Source: Pseudescherichia vulneris NBRC 102420 (lineage in GTDB: Bacteria; Pseudomonadota; Gammaproteobacteria; Enterobacterales; Enterobacteriaceae). Taken from it: a stretch of DNA of 64,000 nucleotides. Location: positions 62,001 to 126,000 of the forward strand of contig NZ_BBMZ01000008.1 in NCBI RefSeq assembly GCF_000759795.1. The letters run 5' to 3'. Numbering within the stretch: the stretch's first letter is position 1; every line of letters starts with the position of its first letter. The position numbers and the translations under genes were made by a program. This document shows, one piece after another, positions 35,798 through 44,623 of this stretch. The notes below the pieces were generated by a model. It saw only the letters and a program-made list of their open reading frames with translations, searched no databases and was not told the origin of the DNA.

Positions 35798-36646
35798 ATG
35801 AAACTCTTCGCTCAGGGAACCACGCTCGATCTCTCTCATCCGCACGTGATGGGGATCCTCAACGTCACTCCCGACTCCTTCTCTGACGGCGGTGCGCATA
35901 ACACACTGATCGACGCGGTTAAACATGCCAACCTGATGATCAACGCCGGAGCCACCATCATTGACGTCGGCGGCGAGTCCACCCGCCCGGGCGCGGCTGA
36001 GGTGAGCGTCGATGAAGAGCTCTCCCGCGTGGTGCCGGTGGTCGAGGCGCTGGCGCAGCGTTTTGAGGTATGGATCTCGGTGGATACCTCTAAGCCGGAG
36101 GTCATTCGGGAGATTGCCCGCGTGGGTGCACATCTTATTAACGACATCCGCTCCCTGAGCGAGCCGGGCGCGCTGGAGGCGGCGGCGGAAACCGGCCTGC
36201 CGGTCTGCCTGATGCATATGCAGGGCGATCCGAAGACCATGCAGGATGCGCCAAAATATGCCGATGTCTTTGCCGAAGTCGACCGCTATTTCCATGAACA
36301 GATTGCAAGGTGTGAGAAAGCAGGCATTACAAAGGATAAATTGGTACTCGACCCCGGCTTCGGTTTCGGTAAGAATCTCTCCCATAACTACGCGCTTCTT
36401 GCTCGCCTGGCAGAGTTTCACCATTTTGGTCTGCCGCTGCTGGTCGGCATGTCCCGTAAATCGATGATTGGCCAACTGCTTAACGTTGGCCCATCAGAGC
36501 GCCTGAGCGGCAGCCTGGCGTGCGCAACGATAGCGGCCATGCAGGGAGCGCACATAATTCGCGTACATGACGTGAAAGAGACAACAGAAGCCATGCGGGT
36601 GGTCGAGGCCACGCTATCAGCGAAGGAAAACAAACGCTATGAGTAG
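35798..36646 (+). CDS. folP: Dihydropteroate synthase
   Basis: Condenses p-aminobenzoate with hydroxymethyl-dihydropterin diphosphate in folate synthesis, and is the sulfonamide target. The conserved loops [21 protein letters not shown] and DPGFGFGKN are intact; Phe and Pro of the sulfonamide-contacting loops are unchanged from wild-type E. coli. It has 282 residues, as in E. coli. It overlaps glmM by eight bases. Confidence 0.97.
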   Translation: MKLFAQGTTLDLSHPHVMGILNVTPDSFSDGGAHNTLIDAVKHANLMINAGATIIDVGGESTRPGAAEVSVDEELSRVVPVVEALAQRFEVWISVDTSKPEVIREIARVGAHLINDIRSLSEPGALEAAAETGLPVCLMHMQGDPKTMQDAPKYADVFAEVDRYFHEQIARCEKAGITKDKLVLDPGFGFGKNLSHNYALLARLAEFHHFGLPLLVGMSRKSMIGQLLNVGPSERLSGSLACATIAAMQGAHIIRVHDVKETTEAMRVVEATLSAKENKRYE

Positions 36647-37976
36647 TCGTAAATATTTTGGTACAGACGGTATTCGTGGGCGCGTCGGCGATACGCCTAT
36701 CACGCCTGATTTCGTTCTTAAGCTGGGCTGGGCAGCAGGTAAAGTTCTGGCGCGTCATGGCTCGCGCAAAATCATTATCGGTAAGGACACGCGTATCTCT
36801 GGCTATATGCTGGAGTCCGCGCTGGAGGCAGGCCTGGCGGCGGCCGGCATCTCTGCCTCCTTCACCGGGCCGATGCCAACCCCGGCGGTGGCCTACCTGA
36901 CCCGTGCATTCCGGGCTGAAGCAGGGATTGTTATCTCGGCCTCCCATAACCCGTTTTACGACAACGGCATTAAGTTCTTCTCAACCGACGGGACCAAACT
37001 GCCGGATGAGGTAGAAGAGGCCATTGAAGCCGAGCTGGAAAAAGAGATCAGCTGCGTTGACTCCGCCCTGCTGGGTAAAGCCAGCCGCATCGTGGACGCT
37101 GCCGGACGCTACATCGAGTTCTGTAAGGGCACCTTCCCGAACGAGCTAAGCCTGAAAGCGCTGAAAATTGTGGTCGACTGCGCCCATGGCGCGACCTACC
37201 ACATTGCCCCTAGCGTCTTCCGCGAGCTGGGTGCGGATGTTATCACCCTCGGCTGCGAGCCGAACGGCGTCAACATCAACGAAGAGGTGGGCGCTACCGA
37301 CGTGCGTGCGCTGCAGGCGCGCGTGCTGGCGGAAAAGGCCGATCTGGGTATCGCCTTTGACGGCGACGGCGACCGCGTCATCATGGTTGACCATGAAGGC
37401 AACAAAGTCGACGGGGATCAGATCCTCTACATCATCGCGCGTGAAGGCCTGCGTCAGGGCCAGCTGCGCGGCGGTGCGGTTGGCACGCTGATGAGCAATA
37501 TGGGTCTGGAGCTGGCGTTGAAGCAGCTGGGCATTCCTTTTGCTCGCGCTAAGGTCGGCGACCGCTACGTGCTGGAGAAACTCCAGGAGAAGGGCTGGCG
37601 CATTGGCGCAGAGAACTCCGGGCACATCATCCTGCTGGATAAAACCACCACCGGGGACGGTATCGTGGCAGGCCTGCAGGTCGTTGCCGCCATGGTGCGT
37701 AACAACATGACCCTGCACGATCTCTGCAGCGGCATGAAGCTCTTCCCGCAGATCCTCGTTAACGTACGCTTTACCGCAGGTACAGGCGATCCGCTGGAAC
37801 ACGAAACCGTGAAATCCGTGACGGCAGAGGTTGAAGCGGCGCTGGGCAGCCGCGGGCGTGTGCTGCTGCGTAAATCCGGCACCGAACCGCTGATTCGCGT
37901 CATGGTCGAGGGCGAGCACGAAGCCCAGGTCACTGAGTTCGCTCACCGCATTGCCGACGCGGTAAAACAAGCCTAA
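36639..37976 (+). CDS. glmM: Phosphoglucosamine mutase GlmM
   Basis: Interconverts glucosamine-6-phosphate and glucosamine-1-phosphate on the route to UDP-GlcNAc. The phosphoserine loop [12 protein letters not shown], the metal site [12 protein letters not shown] and the C-terminal phosphate-binding [15 protein letters not shown] are present. It has 445 residues, as in E. coli. In E. coli secG follows directly; here the pilus operon is inserted after it. Confidence 0.98.
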   Translation: MSSRKYFGTDGIRGRVGDTPITPDFVLKLGWAAGKVLARHGSRKIIIGKDTRISGYMLESALEAGLAAAGISASFTGPMPTPAVAYLTRAFRAEAGIVISASHNPFYDNGIKFFSTDGTKLPDEVEEAIEAELEKEISCVDSALLGKASRIVDAAGRYIEFCKGTFPNELSLKALKIVVDCAHGATYHIAPSVFRELGADVITLGCEPNGVNINEEVGATDVRALQARVLAEKADLGIAFDGDGDRVIMVDHEGNKVDGDQILYIIAREGLRQGQLRGGAVGTLMSNMGLELALKQLGIPFARAKVGDRYVLEKLQEKGWRIGAENSGHIILLDKTTTGDGIVAGLQVVAAMVRNNMTLHDLCSGMKLFPQILVNVRFTAGTGDPLEHETVKSVTAEVEAALGSRGRVLLRKSGTEPLIRVMVEGEHEAQVTEFAHRIADAVKQA

Positions 37977-37987
37977 TTTTGTAATCC

Positions 37988-38011
37988 CGCCACTCCAATT
38001 CTGGAGTGGCG
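37988..38011 (+). terminator. glmM terminator hairpin
   Basis: CGCCACTCCA pairs perfectly with TGGAGTGGCG around a 4-base loop, 12 bases after glmM. The following T content is weak, so termination efficiency is uncertain. Confidence 0.6.
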
Positions 38012-38129
38012 TATAGGTAATAATGCTCTTCTTAAATCCTTACATATTCTTTAAAATTGCATGATTCAAATACAACCTAATGCAATTAGCTGCATTAATT
38101 CATTTAATTAATGTTAGTAAGGGAAGGTT
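38012..38129 (+). promoter_or_regulatory. AT-rich upstream region of the type IV pilus operon
   Basis: This gap is clearly AT-rich and holds two adjacent inverted repeats: AATGCA-N6-TGCATT (38079-38096) and CATTAAT-N7-ATTAATG (38093-38113). It ends with the pilin ribosome site AAGGGA (38119-38124). It must contain the operon promoter or connect it to glmM read-through; I could not assign a -35/-10 pair with confidence. The composition suggests H-NS silencing (inference). Confidence 0.5.
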
Positions 38130-38831
38130 ATGGAAAGGACCGCGTTTACTTTTAAAGAAAATAGCGCAGAACACGTATTAAAAAAACAGCGTGGCGTCAC
38201 GCTACTTGAAATTATCATTGTGCTGGGTATTATCGGCGTTATTGCCGCAGGCGTCGTGGTGTTAGCACAGCGGGCATTTACCGCCCAGGATATTTCGGAT
38301 ATTCAGAACAACACCAACAGTATTCGTACCTCCATGACCGAGGCATTTAAGGATGAGGGCGAATATCCCCCGGCGACAACAGAAGCCGTCACGCTGACAA
38401 AAGCAGAGATCGCGACGTCAGACGATCTTGCGCCCATCGTCACGCTCAATAAGCTGGGTAAGGTTTCTCCTTCTGAATCTTTTAACGGTATTTCAGGCGA
38501 TGCTTTCCAGATTGGCCAAGCGCTGGTGGACTCTGAAAGCACCGTACATAAAGGATTTGTGCTTCTGGTGAGCGGTCTTGACCAGCAGACATGTCGCAAC
38601 CTGCTGTCGCAAATGGGTAATCAGTGGGATTACGTTGGCATCATCTCTGCACCTGCAGGTGAAGATGAATCGACGGTGCTTAACGCAACCGAGCTGGATG
38701 CAGATAAAAAAGCAGGCACCGTACTGAAGTCGCTCTCTGTTGCAGAAGATATTACCAGTACCGATATTGTCGACGAAGCGACCTGTAATATTGGTGGTGC
38801 GAATAACGGCATCGTATTTGGCAGTAAATAA
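38130..38831 (+). CDS. Type IVb major pilin (TcpA/CofA-like)
   Basis: The structural subunit of a type IV pilus. The 22-residue leader ends in QRG, with cleavage before Val. The mature N-terminus VTLLEIIIVLGIIGVIAAG has Glu at +5 and a long hydrophobic helix. The long leader and non-Phe first residue are type IVb traits, and VVVLAQRAF continues as in TcpA. Two cysteines in the C-terminal half (QQTCRNLL and EATCNIGG) fit the disulfide that closes the D-region. The precursor is 233 residues, similar to TcpA and CofA. It is the first gene of the operon, with an AAGGGA ribosome site and a hairpin after it. Confidence 0.9.
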   Translation: MERTAFTFKENSAEHVLKKQRGVTLLEIIIVLGIIGVIAAGVVVLAQRAFTAQDISDIQNNTNSIRTSMTEAFKDEGEYPPATTEAVTLTKAEIATSDDLAPIVTLNKLGKVSPSESFNGISGDAFQIGQALVDSESTVHKGFVLLVSGLDQQTCRNLLSQMGNQWDYVGIISAPAGEDESTVLNATELDADKKAGTVLKSLSVAEDITSTDIVDEATCNIGGANNGIVFGSK

Positions 38832-38848
38832 TCATTAAATGACGCATT

Positions 38849-38872
38849 AATATCCGCTCTTGGGCGGATATT
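38849..38872 (+). other. Stem-loop between major and minor pilin genes
   Basis: A perfect 9-bp stem AATATCCGC/GCGGATATT with a 6-base loop, 17 bases after the pilin stop and 27 before the minor pilin start. No T tract follows. It is suited to partial termination or to protecting the pilin mRNA, giving an excess of major pilin. Confidence 0.7.
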
Positions 38873-38898
38873 GTTGTCGCCGGGACATGGAGATTTTA

Positions 38899-40812
38899 AT
38901 GGTTAGGCGTAAAGAGAGTGGGTTTTCATTGCTGGAAATCATCATTGTTATGGCGATTGCAGGTGGTATTCTAACAATGTATACCCGCTATGTACGCAAG
39001 CAGGCAGATCGTGCATCTCAGCATACTATCGCTGCGACATTGGTGCAGGAGATGAAAGGCGTTATCAACTTCGTCAGAGATCCTGACATGGTTATCACGG
39101 ATGAGGAATCAAATAAGACCGAAGAGATAAGTAACCCGCTCTATAACACCGAGACGCCGGATGCTGATTATCAGGTGCGCTTAAGCAACGACGTTAACGA
39201 TGTTGATACCGGTAGCAAAAACGAATACTACCTGTGGGGTGACGGCAGCGATGCCAGCCAGCAGCAGCGCTATCGCTTTATTAGTAGCAGCTGTAAAACG
39301 ACGCTCAAATCAAACTATGCGTTTGAAAAAGAGTATCTCCCCTGTTGGATGAGTAGTGCAGCAAAAAACAGCGTGGCGCACATTGAGCGGGTTGGCTTTC
39401 GTGGTAGCGATCTAGAGAGTCAGCAAAGCAATATTAATCAGATTGACGTTGTCGTTGAATTTAACACGGGCGGGTCGAGCCATTTACTGGATTTTGACCG
39501 TTTTCAGCCTGCGCTGGCGCAGGCCTTTTCAGACGCAGGGAATACGCCCTCGCATGCGTGGGTCGTGCATCGCGAGTCACCCGGTGCCAATTGGCAGCTG
39601 GTGACGAAAAATAGCGATGGCAAAACGCCCGTTGAGTTTGGCTCCGTGGCCAGCAACATGAATACCTTAAATGGCTACACTACCGGCGAGTTTGGCGTTC
39701 GCTTTACCTTTGATCTGAACGATAACGACAGCGGCACAGCTGCCAGCGGCGGCAGTGGCGATATGTGCTGGAACTCGGACGATAGCCAAGTAGAGATGTG
39801 TTACGAACCGCGCACCGGCACCGGCACGCATGGTGAAAATACGGTACTCGCGCTGAATATGAAAGATGTTAAGAACACGAATGGCGATCAGAAGCTTGGC
39901 ACGCTGCAGGCGAACGTGGTCATGGAGAATACGGCGCGTAAGGTGTATCTATTTCAGCGTAGCTATGGCGGCAATTTAGTATTGGACTCGGCAGGCAATC
40001 CAACCTTTTATCAGTATAAGGACGGCAATTCGCAATCGTTTATTGGCGATTACTATATGAACGATCTCGAAGCAGCCAAAATGGGTAACGGTATGGATTA
40101 TAACCTTTATCTCTACGTGCCCTATACTTACGATGCGTTTGAGTTAGTCACGCCTGCGATCGTTGATTATATTTCCCATGGCGGTATGAACGGCGGCCCA
40201 ATAGAGCGTGATGATAGCTATCGGCCATCATATGATGACAGCAGAAGTGGCGTATATAACAGTGATAATTCAGGCAACGATTCAGGTAACGTGCGCTATC
40301 CTGTGCAAACGTGTCCGCAGGTAGAACAAGAAATTACTTTGCGTGACGGCAGCGGTAAAGCGCTTGTTGATGCAGAGAATAAGCCGCGCACGGTTAAGGT
40401 TCTACGTAAGCTTTATCCACGTCTGAGCGTTGCCATCTCTTCTGTCTCTGCCTATAGAGCTAGTAATGGAACGGGTTTATATAGCGATCCAAAAAGTAAC
40501 AGGAATAGATTGTCACCCAATATATCAGTAGGTCAGCTAGCAGGGATCTCGGTTCAGACCGAATTTGCGAAGCAGGATCTCACTGAAAAAGGGGGAAGTC
40601 CGGGCCGTAATGAGGGCGACCATGCTATATATCCTAATTATAAATATATATGGATTATTAGCTCAACCCTTGGCATGTTTGATGGTGACTCTGGCGAAGG
40701 CGTTAATGTCGTCGATCCTGGGTCAGTATCCTATACCGTAAGCCGCTGGTGCAGCACGATACCTCAGCCGGGCACGCCAGCGGATCTGTTAGATTCATAT
40801 CAGTATCAATAA
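38899..40812 (+). CDS. Large type IVb minor pilin (TcpB/CofB position)
   Basis: A pilin-like protein with a short leader MVRRKESG and mature FSLLEIIIVMAIAGGILTMY, with Glu at +5, followed by a very long periplasmic part. The start at 38899 follows GGAG by six bases; ATGs at 38860 and 38887 would lengthen the leader. At 637 residues it is longer than TcpB (about 420) and CofB (about 520). Six cysteines form likely pairs. An Asp/Ser/Asn/Gly-rich linker (about residues 435-468) separates the middle region from a C-terminal domain. In TCP and CFA/III this position encodes the tip minor pilin that starts assembly and drives retraction. The fold beyond the N-terminus cannot be assigned by eye. Confidence 0.8.
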   Translation: MVRRKESGFSLLEIIIVMAIAGGILTMYTRYVRKQADRASQHTIAATLVQEMKGVINFVRDPDMVITDEESNKTEEISNPLYNTETPDADYQVRLSNDVNDVDTGSKNEYYLWGDGSDASQQQRYRFISSSCKTTLKSNYAFEKEYLPCWMSSAAKNSVAHIERVGFRGSDLESQQSNINQIDVVVEFNTGGSSHLLDFDRFQPALAQAFSDAGNTPSHAWVVHRESPGANWQLVTKNSDGKTPVEFGSVASNMNTLNGYTTGEFGVRFTFDLNDNDSGTAASGGSGDMCWNSDDSQVEMCYEPRTGTGTHGENTVLALNMKDVKNTNGDQKLGTLQANVVMENTARKVYLFQRSYGGNLVLDSAGNPTFYQYKDGNSQSFIGDYYMNDLEAAKMGNGMDYNLYLYVPYTYDAFELVTPAIVDYISHGGMNGGPIERDDSYRPSYDDSRSGVYNSDNSGNDSGNVRYPVQTCPQVEQEITLRDGSGKALVDAENKPRTVKVLRKLYPRLSVAISSVSAYRASNGTGLYSDPKSNRNRLSPNISVGQLAGISVQTEFAKQDLTEKGGSPGRNEGDHAIYPNYKYIWIISSTLGMFDGDSGEGVNVVDPGSVSYTVSRWCSTIPQPGTPADLLDSYQYQ

Positions 40813-40843
40813 TATAATCAGGATACGTTTTAAAGGAATACAT

Positions 40844-41206
40844 ATGCGTTACATAAACTGTTTATTGTGCGCGCTGCTTTTTACAGCCTGTATACCCCTA
40901 AGTGTTTCGGCGGCACAGCAAGGGAAAAACCCATTTCACGATTCGGAGCCTACGGGTATTCTCCCGATGGTTATTCAGGAGAATGAACTGTTAAGCCAAG
41001 GGGTAAAAGACTGGGTGTCCGCAAACGGCTATAAGCTTTTCTGGAACAGCAAAAAAGACTACCTCGTATATAACGATATTACCCTAACAGGTAAGACCGA
41101 CGACGATATTTTACAGGCCCTGGGCGAGCTTTTCTTTTCTGAAAACTATGGGCTGGTGGTGAAGAAGTACGAGAAAAACCGCGTTATTGTCATCGACGAA
41201 ATGTAA
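40844..41206 (+). CDS. TcpQ/CofC-like pilus outer-membrane accessory protein
   Basis: A 120-residue exported protein with a signal peptide (cleavage probably after SVSA). The C-terminal two thirds fit the TcpQ/PilL C-terminal pattern: a helix (LLSQGVKDWVSANGYKLFW), the DYLVYNDITLTGKTDDDILQ strand-turn-helix, and a final VVKKYEKNRVIVI. In V. cholerae TcpQ is needed for stability and localisation of the secretin TcpC. It lies directly before the secretin gene here, as in TCP. Cys16 in LFTAC could be read as a poor lipobox, so lipoprotein status is uncertain. Confidence 0.75.
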   Translation: MRYINCLLCALLFTACIPLSVSAAQQGKNPFHDSEPTGILPMVIQENELLSQGVKDWVSANGYKLFWNSKKDYLVYNDITLTGKTDDDILQALGELFFSENYGLVVKKYEKNRVIVIDEM

Positions 41207-41221
41207 TTATACGGATATATC

Positions 41222-42676
41222 ATGAAAATTAAAGCAGGGGTGCTGCTACTGGCCCTATTGGCACAGGGCTGCGTTGGCGATTTTGAAAAGAAGTTCGATG
41301 CCAATGATGATGTAAAAAAAACATTTTCTGATGCGACCACGCAGGAAGCCTCAAAAGCGAAACCCTATATTAAATATGATAGTGCTTTTTTAGGTCAAAA
41401 GGTTGAGTACAGTGTGGAGCAGCAGAAGCTGCTAAGCAAGCACGTTAAAATCTCGTCCTATGAGCCGGCTACCCTGTCCATTATTTTAGACGCGGTTGCC
41501 GCGCAAACGGGTATCAGCTACCGCATCAATGATAAAGCCATGGGCGACACGAAAGTCGGCGAGGAGGATAATGCCTGGGATACGCCTCATAGCGTGAACT
41601 TTGACGGCACCTTTGAAGAGTTTATGCGCTATATCGCTTCGCTGTATGACGTCAGCCCTAAACTTGACGGCAATAACGTGCTCAAAATAAACGTCTATGA
41701 GACCTACGTTGTTAAGCTGGACTTCTATGGCGAGAACAATAAGTCGGAAACGACCCTCGATCTCTCGGGTAACGAAGCAACGTCTAACGGTGGGTTAACC
41801 GGTAAAACAGAAACTAAGTTCGAATCGTCGTTCTGGGATGACGTAGAGGATATGGCGAAAAACTATGTCACTTCCGGAAACTACAACCTCTTTAAAGATA
41901 CGTCCATTCTGATGGTTAACTCGCGGCCATCCGAGTATGAAGCGTTAAGTAAGGCGTTGGATAAATATAAAGCCGATAACAGCCGCCAGTTTATTGTTAC
42001 CTATAAAATTTTTACCCTCGATAAATCGAAGGTAAAACAGCTGCAGGCGGGGCTCGGATTCTCGTTTGATGACGGGACAAGCTCGATGAAAATCACGTCA
42101 TCTATGCTGGACTCCCTGACCAACGGCGTCTCGGTTGGCTGGAAAAACAGCAATGTTGATATCAACAGCGGGCTGGATGCGCTCTACAAGCTTACCGGTA
42201 GCCGATCCCTGCAAAGCGGTTCGTTTATCACCCGCAATAATATGCCGGTCCCGCTGAATATGACCCGCTCCAAAAATTACGTCTCGAGCAGAACGCGTAC
42301 GGTAGATGATAACGGTGAAGAAAACGTCGATGTTGAAACCGGCACCGTCGTGACCGGGACCAGTTTTATTATCACGCCCCGTGTGCTTTCTGACGGACGT
42401 ATAGAAGTAGTGAATGGCTTCACCAAGCGCTACCTGGAAGGCATCGAGGAGTATGACGACGTGCAGCTCCCCTCTGTTAGCACCACCGAGTCCTTTAACT
42501 CGTCGATCATTATGCCTGGCGATCTGCTGATGGTGGCCAAGTACGACATCAAAAATGAAAACGGCGGGCTGCAGTATCAGGTGCTGGGGGTGGATGACAA
42601 CAGTGATGACGCTTCGGCCACGGTCGTGATGGTCATCGGCATCGACTACTATCGCCAGCCGATTACCTCTCGCTAA
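41222..42676 (+). CDS. Type IVb pilus secretin lipoprotein (TcpC/CofD/BfpB/PilN family)
   Basis: The outer-membrane channel for the pilus. The lipobox LLAQGC places acyl-Cys at residue 17. A short N0-like domain (SIILDAVAAQTGISYRIND) and a further periplasmic domain precede the C-terminal secretin domain, recognisable from the GTSFIITPRVLSDGRIEV and LPSVSTTESFNSSIIMPGDL stretches. At 484 residues it is the size of TcpC and CofD. It lies 15 bases after the TcpQ-like gene. Confidence 0.9.
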   Translation: MKIKAGVLLLALLAQGCVGDFEKKFDANDDVKKTFSDATTQEASKAKPYIKYDSAFLGQKVEYSVEQQKLLSKHVKISSYEPATLSIILDAVAAQTGISYRINDKAMGDTKVGEEDNAWDTPHSVNFDGTFEEFMRYIASLYDVSPKLDGNNVLKINVYETYVVKLDFYGENNKSETTLDLSGNEATSNGGLTGKTETKFESSFWDDVEDMAKNYVTSGNYNLFKDTSILMVNSRPSEYEALSKALDKYKADNSRQFIVTYKIFTLDKSKVKQLQAGLGFSFDDGTSSMKITSSMLDSLTNGVSVGWKNSNVDINSGLDALYKLTGSRSLQSGSFITRNNMPVPLNMTRSKNYVSSRTRTVDDNGEENVDVETGTVVTGTSFIITPRVLSDGRIEVVNGFTKRYLEGIEEYDDVQLPSVSTTESFNSSIIMPGDLLMVAKYDIKNENGGLQYQVLGVDDNSDDASATVVMVIGIDYYRQPITSR

Positions 42677-42692
42677 TGGGGAGGCAAAGACG

Positions 42693-43235
42693 GTGAACGA
42701 GCAATTACTTAGAGAGAATATCCTGACCGAGCTGTTGTGGGAGGCAGAGGATATGTCTTATCTCGGCCTGCCGACGCAGGCGTCGTTTCGTGGCATGGTT
42801 AAAGCAAACCGAAAGCTTATCTATCGCGACGATGAAGGCAGGATTGCAACGGGTTATTGCAGCAAGGTATCCACCGCGTATGAACCTTTTGCCCTCTATA
42901 TTAAAAATTTGTTCGGCGATGGGATTTATTTTTCTCATGAGAGTGATGAGGTGACCTATCTATTAATTATCAAGGGCGGGCGGATAGTGAGCGGCACAGA
43001 CTGCTTTATGGCACGCAGCCTCTTTGATGAATTGATGACGCATCTGGGTATCTATGAGCATCTTGAGTTTACGCCGCTTACCTCTTTACATCTTGAGGCA
43101 GTGATTGAGCGCTGCCGCATGCATCAGCTGTCTCTTAAGCGGAAGCGACGATTCATTATGACGGTTAGCACGTGCGCGGGCGCTATTTTACTTGCCCTCA
43201 TAGGAACCATACTTCATTTATATATAAACGGATAA
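42693..43235 (+). CDS. Bitopic pilus biogenesis protein (TcpR/CofE position)
   Basis: 180 residues, starting at a GTG after a GGGGAGG ribosome site. Residues 1-150 look cytoplasmic and mixed alpha/beta, followed by a basic stretch (LKRKRR) and one C-terminal transmembrane segment (about 155-176). Its position between the secretin and the TcpD-like gene equals tcpR/cofE, and TcpR is also a small single-span inner-membrane protein. I recognise no motif that proves homology, so the assignment is by position and topology. Confidence 0.65.
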   Translation: MNEQLLRENILTELLWEAEDMSYLGLPTQASFRGMVKANRKLIYRDDEGRIATGYCSKVSTAYEPFALYIKNLFGDGIYFSHESDEVTYLLIIKGGRIVSGTDCFMARSLFDELMTHLGIYEHLEFTPLTSLHLEAVIERCRMHQLSLKRKRRFIMTVSTCAGAILLALIGTILHLYING

Positions 43236-43238
43236 TCT

Positions 43239-44147
43239 ATGCTGGAGAAGATTTATTTCTGGAAAGTAAGGAGAGGGTATAATTCGCCGGTCATCGCTAT
43301 CGCTGCGATCGTTGCTAGCCTGTTTATCATTACTATTGGCGCGTTTGCATGGTGGTACTATGGGGTAAAAGTTCCTGCTGATGAAAAGCGCGCCGCGCAG
43401 CAGCAGGCGTTGCGTAAAAAGCAGGCCGGTCTGGCCGATATTGCCTCCTTTTATAAAAAGTCTCTCACTGGTGTAGAGATCCCTCAAGCTATTAACGTGC
43501 TGGAAGAGATCCGTCAGACTACGTTAACCCTGTCGGCACTGGGTGTCGCCATTAAAAAAAGAAACTTTATCTGTGATACCAAAAGTTGTGCAGTTGGTTT
43601 TAACATTGAACAGGGCACCATCCTGACTTTTCCCGTTATCAATTTTTTTGGCAAGGCGTACTCGGCCTCCGTACCGGTAAGACGAGAAAAGGATCGGGCC
43701 CCAGCAAACGATTTTGAATATAGCAGGCTGGCTCTGCCCGTTACAGAAAATAAGCTGTTTATTCAGTGGAGCAGGAAGCAGGCGTTAAGCCTGCACAGCT
43801 GCAATGAAATAATAACATATGTAAATACCTATAACTCGCTGTTGAACACAGAGAAGAGTAATAAAGTCCTGCGCGACGGCATCATTCTTTTTAAAAGCTA
43901 TCCTACCTCAGCGGTAAAAGACGAAGAGGCGGCGCTGGCAGGCCATGTGTCATTCCGCGGCTTGATGAACGCCAGCTGGGAGATGCAGATCGGTAACGAT
44001 CAAGATCGTTTTTCTGCGGGCGCGTCAGAAATTAATGCCCAGCTTGCGCTCTATAAACAGGCGTATCGAGATGCTTTTTTAATTAAAAAAATAGAGTCCA
44101 ATGATAAAGGCATCAAAATTTCCGGAGGATTAGTATGCAAAGCGTAA
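43239..44147 (+). CDS. Bitopic inner-membrane pilus assembly protein (TcpD/CofF position)
   Basis: 302 residues with a short cytoplasmic N-terminus, one transmembrane helix (about 18-42) and a large periplasmic domain beginning with a probable coiled coil (about 50-68). The size and topology match TcpD (about 280 residues) and type IVb PilO-like alignment proteins. Three or four bases separate it from the preceding gene and it overlaps the next by 13, so translation is coupled. Function is inferred from context. Confidence 0.65.
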   Translation: MLEKIYFWKVRRGYNSPVIAIAAIVASLFIITIGAFAWWYYGVKVPADEKRAAQQQALRKKQAGLADIASFYKKSLTGVEIPQAINVLEEIRQTTLTLSALGVAIKKRNFICDTKSCAVGFNIEQGTILTFPVINFFGKAYSASVPVRREKDRAPANDFEYSRLALPVTENKLFIQWSRKQALSLHSCNEIITYVNTYNSLLNTEKSNKVLRDGIILFKSYPTSAVKDEEAALAGHVSFRGLMNASWEMQIGNDQDRFSAGASEINAQLALYKQAYRDAFLIKKIESNDKGIKISGGLVCKA

Positions 44148-44623
44148 ACAGACATTTAACAGCAGGCCTGTTCTTGCTGGGATCGGGGATGGCTCAGGCC
44201 GCACCGACAACCGATCTCCCCCCTGCGCCACCGGTTCCCGAGAGCGCAATGCAGCAGCATATCCAGCAGATGGTAGAAGAGGATTATGCCTGGGAGGTTA
44301 AAAAGCGCGACGTGGCTAACGAGCTTGAATTGGAAAGGATGAAGAGCGAGATCCGCAAACTTCGTGGCGAAGACAGCGTGCAGGCAAGGACGCAGCCGAT
44401 AGCCATGCCTGAAGAGAATGGTACCTCGCAGTCCAATAGCGGCTCACCGCACTTACTGTTGGAATCCAACATTGGCGGCCTGTCGCGCGTCGCGGTAAGC
44501 AGTGCCGATGGCAGCAGTCTGCGCTACGTAAGCCCGGGCGAGCGCTTTACGCTCGATGGCCGCCAGTTCCAGCTGGTAAGAGACAAGACCTCAGGCCTGG
44601 CTATCAAGGAAACCGGCCGGTGA
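44135..44623 (+). CDS. Periplasmic pilus assembly protein (TcpS/CofG position)
   Basis: 162 residues with a signal peptide ending at AQA (about residue 23), a proline-rich stretch, a helical charged segment (about 40-78) and a small C-terminal beta domain with LRYVSPGERFTLDGRQFQLV. TcpS is a periplasmic protein of about 150 residues associated with the TcpQ-TcpC secretin complex. R64 PilP has a similar layout. The start follows a GGAGG site inside the 3' end of the preceding gene. Confidence 0.65.
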   Translation: MQSVNRHLTAGLFLLGSGMAQAAPTTDLPPAPPVPESAMQQHIQQMVEEDYAWEVKKRDVANELELERMKSEIRKLRGEDSVQARTQPIAMPEENGTSQSNSGSPHLLLESNIGGLSRVAVSSADGSSLRYVSPGERFTLDGRQFQLVRDKTSGLAIKETGR

